Assembly: GCA_024734495.1 (NCBI GenBank)
Contig: JALMQS010000673.1
Span: forward strand, 1-64,000
DNA from: Forficula auricularia
Lineage: Eukaryota; Arthropoda; Insecta; Dermaptera; Forficulidae
Reading direction: 5' to 3'
DNA: 64,000 nt
The number at the start of each line of letters is the position of its first letter. Position 1 is the stretch's first letter. Positions 43,227-54,300 of this stretch are shown piece after piece. Below the pieces are notes generated by a model that was given only the letters and a program-made list of their open reading frames with translations, searched no databases and was not told the DNA's origin. The translations under genes were made by a program, and so were the position numbers.

Positions 43227-45074
43227 ATGGTAAGTGCATTTATTTATAATATAAATTATTTACTATACTTAACATATTAATGATTTTTAATTTATTTTTT
43301 TTAGTCGCATACAATCTTACTTATTCAGCCAGATCGTGACTTGGAATCGAGAACATATTCTGATTATGAGAATATAGAAGATTGCCTAGAAGGTGAATAA
43401 AATATGTATTGTACACAACCAGAAATCTACCTATTTTTACTTTACCATACAGGGTATGGTCAAGTATTGTAATCGTGCATGAAAAAAGTGTTTTTTTTCC
43501 TTCTTTTTTTCGAAATATCTCAAAAACGGCTAAAATTATTTTGATTAAAAAAATTGAGCTTCACCATGGCATTTCGCTCTACAAAAAAGCTCTAATAAGT
43601 GAACATCGAAAAAATTATATTTTTTGAGATAATTGTTTTGTCAAAATGTCTGTTTGTCTGTTAGTTGCCTGTGGGTTACCAAATTTTTGTGGCGAGCTAG
43701 CTCAAAAACTAGTGTGAATATCGAAACCAAATTTCACACGTAGTTTTGGTCCATTGAGATTAAGAGCTGATTAGATTTTGGTGCATATCGACCCAAAATT
43801 AAGGGGGGTGGAGGGTGGGTTAAAAATTAAAAATCTAGGCCATTTGAGCAAACTCAACCAAATTTTGTATACATAATCAGTGGGACCCCAGAAGTCTAAA
43901 AATGCAAAAACTAATCCCCCTCCCCTACACGATTATAAATAATTTTATTAAATATTAAATATAAGTGAGGGGCCAGGTTGTATGGCAAAGTCAAGTGGAT
44001 GGCCACATCAGCACACGTCAGCTTATTTATTATTTCATAAAGTAACTTATTTTTCAATTGAAAAGTTTTTGTTTTACCGAGAGTAGCAGAGTTGTTGATT
44101 CACAAAGAGAAACAAAGAGGTTGTCCTCTGCTTGATGCAAATAAACATACACACATTTATAATTGAAGAAAGACTGATGATGAAGACCAAGTCTTCGAAA
44201 CTATAGTCTCAAACAAATAAATAATATATATACAGATATATCATCTCGATATATATGTGTGTATGTTTATTTGCATCAAGCAGAGGACAACCTCTTTGTT
44301 TCTCTTTGTAACTTATTTTTCAATTTTTCATTGATAAAGGAAGAATTTCTCCCAAAACGTTAAGTAATTTAATAAATGTTTTATAATTGTTTTTCATAAA
44401 GAACTGTATTCATTTATATATAGGTATATTTTTATAGAAGAGGACATTCTCTTCTTTTTAGTTTTGATTTATAATATATATAAATATATCAATTTTAGAT
44501 GTCTGCCGAATATATGAAACCTTTTTAAAAAGAAAAAATCCTGATGTAAATACAATTACTTACGAAATTCAAGATTTATTTGAATTCTTAGATAGTTTAT
44601 CCGATCTTTCTTGTCTTGTGTAAGTATATTTACTAATAATATGGAGTGAATATGAAAGATATTAATTTGCCGATGGTAATAGATTCAAATTTACTAGAAA
44701 ATCATAAGATGGTGTCATCTATTAAATCCGATGGAATGGAATATTTTTAATTATTTTCGTTCGTATCCCGCAGGTGACCCAGGTGGCCCGGATTGCTGTT
44801 ACTGGCACTCGGGTTGGATTCCCGAGGGGGTGAAAAACAACCCCTCTGACATATAATTAAAAATATTCCATTCCATCGGATTTAATAGATGACACCATCT
44901 TATGATTTTCTAATAATATGGAGTTTAGAAATACCTGGATTGACATATTATGTATTATTTTGCAGCTATCAAATAAAAAGCAAGACTTATTATCCTTATA
45001 ATAGATCATGGATCAAGGAAAAGGTTTATTTGATGTTGAGAAGACAAGCCAATGCATCTTCCGAAGAAGAATAA
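43227..45074 (+). CDS. ERH: Enhancer of rudimentary homolog (ERH)
   Basis: Four exons: 43227-43229 (just ATG), 43305-43392, 44499-44619, 44966-45074; 106 aa, close to the ~104 aa norm. Starts [11 protein letters not shown] and keeps [14 protein letters not shown], the [20 protein letters not shown] core and [14 protein letters not shown]. All junctions are GT-AG and the frame is intact. ERH is a small homodimeric nuclear protein acting as an adaptor in RNA processing (Microprocessor, splicing and RNA-decay complexes) and linked genetically to pyrimidine synthesis in flies. Intron 2 contains MITE copy D and a PLE palindrome; intron 3 a SINE-bearing inverted repeat. Its stop lies 232 bases from the RELCH stop on the other strand. 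Confidence 0.96.
43440..43990 (+). mobile_element. MITE family 'CTTTACCATACA', copy D (ERH intron 2)
   Basis: CTTTACCATACAGGGTATGG at the left, TGTATGGCAAAG at the right, then GTGGATGGCCACATCAGC. This is the shortest copy (about 550 bp) with a single repeat monomer and the shortest G run. Confidence 0.75.
44090..44310. repeat. PLE palindrome with hammerhead-like motif (ERH intron 2)
   Basis: CAAAGAGGTTGTCCTCTGCT on the left is mirrored by AGCAGAGGACAACCTCTTTG on the right. Between them 44174-44201 reads CTGATGA, T, GAAGAC, CAA, GTCTTC, GAAAC. A short helix I (AGA with TCT) is possible. Confidence 0.65.
44705..44915. repeat. Inverted repeat enclosing a tRNA-like block (ERH intron 3)
   Basis: AAGATGGTGTCATCTATTAA pairs with TTAATAGATGACACCATCTT. 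The centre (44763-44860) has a tRNA-like GGGTTGGATTCCCG (B-box-like) and GTGACCCAGGTGGCCCGG. Related blocks lie in SVWC intron 2 (13350-13430, 23825-23935, 38395-38505) and at 54600-54725. Confidence 0.6.
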
Positions 45075-45306
45075 AACTTTCATCTGATTCAATGGTTATT
45101 TTTTTAACAATATATATTTTAAGATAATAACAAAAGATTAAATATTTAAATATAAATAGCAATTGTTTTATTATATAAAATAATATTTCTTTAGTTTATG
45201 TATAAATATATAGAAATATTTTAATACTTTTCCCAAAATATTAACAAAAATTTAAAATATAAATATAAAATAATATAACGAAAATATTTTAGTACATAAT
45301 ACTATA

Positions 45307-48300
45307 TTATTTTTTCCGAAAAATAGATTGAAGATTGGGTAGTGTAGGGGGTCTTGGCTGAAACATTTGAGTAACTCGTTGTCGCATTTCTCTTGGTTCT
45401 TTATTTACTGGTTCTTGTCTTGCTTCCAGGGATCTGAAAATAAACAAAAGAAAAATATCATTTTAGGGTTGTGTTTAAAAGTAAATCATGCAGGTCTGTT
45501 TGTCTATCAGAGCATTGTAGCTCGTAAAATAAACAAGATACAATCTTGATATATATTGATATATTTAAAAAGAACTGTGTTTGTTGGCCCTAATTTATTT
45601 TAATGAATTGGCTAATGGGTCAGTTATGGGAAAAAAAGTTGAAATAAAAGCTAACTTTTATTTAATAATTTATTAGATAGCAGTACTATGATGTTTTTAT
45701 TATTTATTATTTGATCTTAAATGAGGCAATTAAAACCATGAGAACAGTTATAGGTTCTCGTAAGGAGAAAAAAGACTTAAGAAAACAAAATCTTCTATGT
45801 CCTTATCAATATTTTTTTATTTTAAACTGGGAGACAGTTTCGGCCGACACTCTCAAGCCATCATCAGTCTAAAAAGTACAAACACATAAAACTTTACAAT
45901 TGCAATACAATCAAGAAACAAAAATCAGTCCACTCACCCTCAGTTTTTCAATAGTACATTGGTAAAATTAACTTTACATTTTCTCTGCAATTCAACAAAA
46001 CAATTTAACAACAATGCAATTTAACAACTGGTGTTGGAATTTTGTTGAATTGCAGAGAGAATGTAAAGTTAATTTTACCAATGTACTATTGAAAAACTGA
46101 GGGTGAGTGAACTGATTTTTGTTTCTTGATTGTATTGCAATTGTAAAGTTTTATGTGTTTGTACTTTTTAGACTGATGATGGCTTGAGAGTGTCGGCCGA
46201 AACTGTCTCCCAGTTTAAAATAAAAAAATATTGATAAGGACATAGAAGATTTTGTTTTCTTAAGAATCTTTTTTCTCCTTACGAGAACCTATAACTGTTC
46301 TCACGGTTTTAATTGCCTCATTTAAGATCAAATAATAATTAATAATTTATTTTGGGCAGACGTAATCGATATTTTACAACGTTTCGAGCGCTACACCGCT
46401 GCTCTTCATCAGTGCACGTCAACTGGAAAAGATTATTGCATGTTTTAAATATTTGTTTTAACTTTTAATAATAAATTTTTAAAGGGTGGAATTGAGGATT
46501 ATATAGTACTCACCCAAGTCACAAAAACACGCAAAATGTATCTCCAGCAGACGTTTTATATTTGGAATCATTACACTGGTAAACAAGCTATTTCAACTGA
46601 ACAATTTCAATTACTGTCCTTCGTTCTGCCTTCATTTTACATATTCAGTTGAAATAGCGTGTTTACCAGTGTAATGATTCCAAATGTAAAACGTTTGCTG
46701 GAGATAAATTTTGCGTGTTTTTGTGACTTAGGTGAGTACTATATAATCCTCAATTCCAACCTTTAAAAATTTATTATTAAAAGTTAAAACAAAAATTTAA
46801 AACATGCAATCATCTTTTCCAGTTGACGTGCACTGATGAAGAGCAGCGGTGTAGCGCTCGAAACATTGTAAAATATCGATTACGTCTGCCCAAAATAAAG
46901 TAACAAATAGAAGTTGGCTTTTATTAAAACTTTTTATTTTCCCATAACTGGCCCCTTAGCCAATTCATTAAAATTGAAATTGATGTTATATTTTAAACAA
47001 TTTTCGATGCTCTTTTACTCGGTCTTGATAAGTTATACAATTATATTCATTTTCCCCAAATCAAAAATCATATTAAGATTTTAATCGATTGATTATTTTG
47101 TGGAAGATCGAATTTTTGTGTGGTTTAAGTTAGTTGTTTCACCATATTATGGGTTTTCTTAAAAAAAAAAAAAAAAAAATTTTATCATAGTCTTTGTTAT
47201 CCCCGTGAAGATCTTTTTAAGTAGAATTCGGCTTAATTTTTTTTTAAATTTATTTGTTTTTAAAACGATAATGTAAAAGAGCTCCAAAGTGGTCATTTTT
47301 AGTTGATTTTTGTATCTGACAGTGGTTGAGTAGTTTTTGAGGGGGACACTAGTAAGTTTTTACTCTGTTAAAAGAGATAGTGATGTAGCCATATCGCTAG
47401 AGCACAGGAGTTCGAATCGAGTTTACTCTGGATCAAATCTCGTTTCCTAACAATTTTAATCCCTGGCAAAAATACAAGTAGCCTCAATAAATCCAGGGTA
47501 ATGCAACGGGAAACCACCCCTGAGAACTATTTCCCCAGGAAAATTACTAATGGAGAGGATGTTTTCCATAGTAAAAACCAAAGCTCGGAATCGAGTTTGA
47601 TACTTAAAGAAGAATGATAGAATAATTGCCTGATGGTAGCTAGAACGGTAGCTCTATGTGGTGAATTGGTCTCTAAAGTCGCTTCAAGAGCTCTTAATCC
47701 AGAAAGCACGGCGTGTCTGGATGTAGCGATTTCTGTAGCAGCTGCCAATGCCTCCATTAGGGCCGCAGTTAGAGCAGCACGGCGGGAAACACTTTCAATC
47801 GCGGCTGCACGGCCTGCTACTTCTGCCAATCTAGGGAGGGCAATTTCATCTCGGAATCGGGAATCGCATCGGTCCAAAACTTGTCCTAAGGCTGATTAAG
47901 AAAATAAAATAAAATAAATATAAATACAAAATAAATTATAATGTTTCATTAATCGTATCCATATGTATAATTGTTAGTTGGGATCGTAGGAAACTGGAAG
48001 ATTAATTGAATTGTATTCAAAAGATCAAAGATTCACAAAAATATTTAAATTTCATTATTGATAAAAGAAATATTTTTAAACTTTTTATTCTATAAATATG
48101 CGTTATTAAGGTAGTTCTTTCGCGACAACCCACACAAAAAGTTTTAGCCTCGTAACAACTCTATACATATGAATGGTGATAAAATTTTAGGTTACCCCCC
48201 CCCGCTTGGACAATTCGATCGCGACACACTTTCGAGATAAAAAGTAGATCTTATATACATCGGGCACCTTATATACACACACACCCATAAAAAATTCCTG

Positions 48301-51300
48301 GATCCACCCTTGTCTACCATATGTAAAAAATTTCATTTTAAATTGCAATTATTTCATGTTTGGTGTGGTAAATCGTCTTCAAATTTTAACAGTGTGTTTA
48401 TTATGCTTTTAATGACTTTTATATTCCAAGTTTCGAAGACTTCTTGAATTTTTGCATTTGTGAAAGAACTACCTTAATTATTATTTTATAAAAGAATTGG
48501 ATTAATTTCTTAAGTAGAACATATTATAATTCAATTTTTAATTATACATTTCATATGAAGTAGAAACTAAAAAAAATATGAATACCTTGTACAAGTACAA
48601 GGAGCATATCTGGATCATCTCGTGATGTAGGATCACTTAGGAATGTTTGAAGTTGAACATAGCATTTGTCATGAACGAATCGGACATTATTGGAAACGAT
48701 CAATGAAGCGAAAGCGGGAACAGTAGCCGTTCGGACTCTCCTGAAATTATTCCGAAAAAAATTTCAAAGTAATGGCATTATTAGAAATTATAAAAATATT
48801 TTTCACTATTGTATAAATAACACAGGTCGACAAAATTTTTTTTTCCTTGTCCTAAGATTTATTTCATGATTTTTCTATTCAGTGTGCATCAAAATAAAGG
48901 AAAAATACTTATACAGTGGTACCTTGAGATACGAATTTAATTCGTTCTGTGATCATCGTCGTATGTCAAAAAAATCGTATCTCAAAGCAATTTTACCCAT
49001 TTAAAATAATGTAATATATATTAATGCGTTCTAGTGATATGAAACTAACCCAAAAGATAGTTAAATTACACATAATATACACAATTTGTAAGGTCAGGTG
49101 GGGTAACTGGGGCCAGGGGCAACTGGGCCAGGGGTCCTGTAACCCCAGAGCTTTTTAATTTTACCGCATTTTTTAGCCCAATTCACTTTTTCATATTGGT
49201 GGGAAATTTTCAGTGTTCCTGAATTAGATAAATTTCTTTTAAGTTTATTTTATACTTAAGTACTTAGTTAAGTTAATTACTTATTTACTTATTTACCTAG
49301 TTATGTGCTTACTTCTTACCTAGTTGCCTTACCCAGTTCCTTGAAAATATTGAGACTTGAGTAAGTACTTAATTAAGGCTTTCTTAAGCATAAGGAACAT
49401 ATTTAACTTTATTTCAATGGGTAAAATGAAATTATTTTGTTTAGTTGATTGATTTATGATACTTTTTTTGTATTTTCTGTAATTAAAATCGATTTTAAAA
49501 ATTATACTTGGCGTTTAAACTTATCTACCTTAAAAAATTCAATAGAATAAAAAAAAATAGAGGTCTTGGTGCAACTGGGCCAGCCTAGTCAGGGCCCAAT
49601 TACCCCGAATCGCTTACATCTTTGATTATTTTTAATCCATATTCAAATGAGACTAATTCTACCTACGGCCAGGGCCTTGAGGGATAGGGGAACATGTCCA
49701 ACTGCTCAAAAGATGTTAAAAATTAAAAAAATAGCAAATAGGCTGGGCTGGTCCAATTTCCCCACAACGCGTTTAACTGGGCCAACCGCAAAACTTTACA
49801 TTCAACTTAAGATAATTCCAAAATTTTGAATAATCAAAAGTTGAAAGTATTATGATTATTTGAAGAAAATTTCATCTTTTAATTAATATAGTCACGAGAT
49901 CTATAAATTGTGAGGAAGCTTAGTTATAGCCAAAAATATGGAGTACTATCCTTGGGAAAACAAAAGAGGCTGGCCCAGTTACTCCACCTGACCTTATATA
50001 GATAAACGAGTAATAATACACATAATGTTTATTAATTTGTTTATTAATATATTAATAACACACAATGTTTATTATTCATCACTTTAACGTCAGGCCTTTT
50101 TGGCCTCACTTTCCTGACTTTCACTGCGTGAGACCTTCATAAGGTAACGATCAAGAGAGGTCTGTTTCTTTCTTCCTTTTTAAAATGTTACAAAAGAATG
50201 TGAGACACCTATCATCAAATAAGGCACATCGCAAATTCGTATCTCAAATTTTTCGTTGTATGTCGAGGTATAAATTTTAGAATATTTCATGTTGTATCTC
50301 AAAACATTCGTATGTTAGGACATTCGTATCTCAAGGTACCACTGTATTCCATATAAAGTTTGCTTTTGTAGTGGTTATAATAATAATAAACGACGAAATT
50401 TTCTAGTCCCATTTATTAAACAGCAATATTTGAAATCAAAATATTTTATTGACGTAATGGAAAACAGCTTTCTCTTTGATTTTCAAATTACGACTTGTTT
50501 TTAGCTCAATTAGAACTCGAGTTATAACTAAAAAACTAAAACTACGTGATTATAAAGGACAATAAACATATGTAGATAAAAACATATGGTCTTAGTTTTT
50601 TTACTGATAACTCGGGTGCTAATTGAGCTACAAACAAGTGGTAATTTGAAAATCAAAGAGGAAGCTGTTTTCTATTTTTATTTCAAATATTGCTGTTTAA
50701 TATCTAATGGGACTCGAAAATAGGTCAAAATGGCCTTTTTCGTCGTTTTGACCGATAATATCTCGAAACTCTGACTTGTTGTAAAAAATCGAGAAATTGC
50801 ATGAAAACCAGCGTATGAAACTCTACTGGAATCCATTGTTAGGTTTACGGGTACACATTTTTGTCGACCTGTATAATAGTCAGCACGAAAACTGGTTTGA
50901 TTCTTTTCATTTCCACTATTAGAAGTGAAGTGGTTAACATGAAGTACAGATAAGTTCTAATTGATTTTCTCAGAGAGCTAGAGGTGAATACCTAGGTCAT
51001 TTTAATATTATCACATCTTTAAAGTTTGACTAGAATAGAGCATGAAATCAACAATTTAGTATACCCCATACCAGTCAATGTTGTGAATTCTAAGCACAAC
51101 ACCAGAGACAGCAATGGGCATAATTTTTCAATATAATTGAAAGTAATGGAAGGCAGCCCAGATGTAGTGTGGAAAGAAAAAATTAACACATATCCAAATA
51201 AGGTGTAATTTATTGGAAAGGAGGAAGGATTCCAGGCTGCTTTCCATTACTCTCAATTAAAAATTCTACCAGTCCGTCTCTCTCCAGAAAAAATTTCGTT

Positions 51301-54300
51301 GCAAAAATTTCAATATAAAACGTCGGGTTTATTTAAAAGTTTTGAAGATTGTTTTTTAAAGGATTTATGTTAATTTTAATTATAAAACAATCAATAAAAA
51401 AACTTTTCTTTTAAAAAAAGTATAGTTTTAATTTCTTCCATCTTCTCTATTTAAATGAAAAAGTTAATCAGTGAATGAAGTACATTTGTAGGTATTTGGA
51501 CAAGAAACTAAAAAAATCGCCTTTTAGACGCCTGATGAAGCCTAAATAAAATCGGCAAAACGTTGATTTTTTAGTTTCTTGTCCAAATACCTGCAAATGT
51601 ACTTCATTTATTAAATAACTAGCTATTTTAATAAAGCTATAACTTTATTATTATTATTATTATTAGCTGCAAGGCCCGCCTTCGGCGGCCCTCTTGCTAG
51701 CCAGTGGGCTCGCTCCCTGGACCGCCACCCCGAAACCGACTAACCACCCCCACCCCACCCCACCACCGCAATGTACAGACAAAACCTTAATTATATATAT
51801 ATATATATATATAGATAATTTCATTTAAATTGGTAACCATCACGACCCCTGGACCCCCACCTCTCGAACCCCCCCCCCCCCCGAAACACACCCAGCATCC
51901 CCACCCCAATGTACAGACAAAACCTTAATTTTATATATCGTCGCCTTAGAGAGTAAACCTGCTAACTCACAACAAGGAAATTTTACAGGAGAGAGAAAAA
52001 ACAAACAAAATTTAATATTGTTGTTATGGAAAAAATATTTTTCAAATTTTTTTCTACAACTTACGATCGTAATTTTAAGTAGCAGGTTTACATGGACAAT
52101 GCTGCATCTCTTTTTCTTTCGAACGGTATTAATATGTCATATATGATAAAAAAATGGAGTTAGCAGGTTTACACTCTAACCTGACGATATATAGATAATT
52201 TTATTTAAATTGGTAACCATGACGACTGTTTTTGTTGGGGGACGGACATAGGTACATAGACAGATAGGTACATACACAAGCAGGCACAAATGCCCTTTAG
52301 TAGTATGTGATATGGAGGCGATTGAGTTCAATGTTAATGAGTGATTCTTACATTTCATGATCAGAGGCCAGAGTGACTAAAGCCGGCATCAATCGGTTAG
52401 CAATTAACTCTGGAACGGCTGGAGTTGAATCAGCTAATTTGGGTGCAGCTGCAGTGCAGAGAGAAGCAGCAGCTTCTCGGACAGCTGGTCTTGCATGGAC
52501 CACGCCTTCCCATATGGCTCCCAGCAAAGGCTCCCGATGATTACTTTCATCGCAAATAAGAGAAGCCACAGTCCGCGTAAGACAATCAATAGGAGCCCCG
52601 CAAAGTGCCAACGCAACCAGAATTCGTGAAACATTTGAAGCCGCTTCATTTGGATTATCATAACAGACGCCAGCAACAGTTACAGGGACCAGAGCCATTG
52701 GAGGCCATTTATAAGGAGTATTATTAATTCCTTGAGCAATGCGGTTCTCTAATAAACTTAAACGATTAATAAAGAGAGGTCGAATGAATTTTTCAGTAAT
52801 TATATCGCCGAGCATAAAACAGATTAAGCGGAAACCAGAGACGAGAGAAGTACATTCCGGCGTTCCAGCTTCGATTGCTTCAATCACATCCAACAATTCT
52901 GGTATCATTGTGTTGATCACCCAATTCAATGAAGTCCACATCTAAAATAAATATTTAATATGTTAATTTTATTTTATTTAGGGTTACCATATTTTTTTGG
53001 GCCTAACCAAGGATATATTTTTGAAATTACTTAAGTTTACTAAAACATTAAAATTTATTTATTAAGGTAGTTGATTCACCATATGGGTTTTCTTAGGATT
53101 TTTTTGAAATTTAGAAAGATTATTATTTAAATACTTCTACATCGATTGGTGGCAAAACGAAATTTATGAACAATATAGTTCCTGAGATATTAAATTCCAA
53201 AGATAGAGTTTTTCAGACTCTTATACATTGCACTATACGGGATATCGGAAAGTTTACATACATATTTAATTATAATTAAGAAACCCTTCTTATTGTTAAA
53301 AAAAACTAAACCAATATTAAACAATAACTAATACATTTTTTAAGAAAATTTTAATTCATAGTTACAACACAGTTTCTGAGATAATAATTAATAAATAATG
53401 AAAAATTTACACTAAAAACAAGCTGGCAACAACGCATGTATTTAACCTAAAAAGTGTGTTAACTTTAGTACATTTTTTTTACGTTTTTTCGATTCAGCCA
53501 TTGTCTCAACAGCTTTCAATCGCTTACTAAGAACTTTTCGTTTTATAAATCGACCTTTATAATGTATTTTATCTATCATTTCTATGATAAAATATATACA
53601 AGCTCGGACAATGTTGCCAGATTTCTTTAAAATCTTTAAACGTCTTTATCTCTGCAAATAATGGTCTGAGAGCCTTAAAACAATCTGAATCTTTAATTAA
53701 TTTTATAAATCAATGGCACGAATCATTCTAGATATTTATAATATTCAAATTAATAGATACCTGTTGGGAAGAATAGAAGTCAAATCGAGCTTCTAATACT
53801 GCTATATTTTGACAAGAGAAACTCTCAGCTCGAGTCAATTCACAACCCAATATAGCCCATCGACTATCAGGCAAGGGATCACATTCTCTATCCGAAGGAG
53901 AAGTCGATCCTAGCCAAACAGCTAGGAAGGGCATCGATAAATTGAATATATTTATAAGGCGAACCATCTTTGCAGAAGAATCCGGTTCTAATACAAGGGC
54001 CTGAAAAATCAATTTATTTTATTACAACAATAATACATTTTAGTATAAGAAAAAGAAAAATTCACTAGAATATAAAAATAAATAAATTAAATTAAAGTAA
54101 AACTAAATTATTATTGTTATTCAGTTCCATTATCAGAATTAGATGTGGCAAATCAGAGGAAAAAAGGAACAATTATTAACACAGTGTTAAATCATGCGAT
54201 CAATTGCGACGTTTCGCCAATTTATTATGGCTTCATCAGGATCTTGATCAAATTTATAAAAGAAATGACTAAGTGTTTTATAAATTTGATCAAGAGCCTG

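Larger units (their letters stand above)
48822..50873. mobile_element. Outer element of a three-level transposon nest
   Basis: Left end ACAGGTCGACAAAATTTT and right end TTTTTGTCGACCTGT are inverted repeats. The element's own sequence includes a ~350-bp inverted repeat (about 50385-50750). It is split by the element at 48914-50344. Confidence 0.75.

Noticed and set aside
47633..47899. 88-codon plus-strand ORF
   Set aside because: It is the antisense shadow of a real RELCH exon (47604-47891), whose alanine-rich coding strand lacks reverse stops.
52434..52945. ORFs in other frames across 52352-52941
   Set aside because: Shadows of the 590-base RELCH exon; only the frame with [15 protein letters not shown] matches the family and the splice phases.
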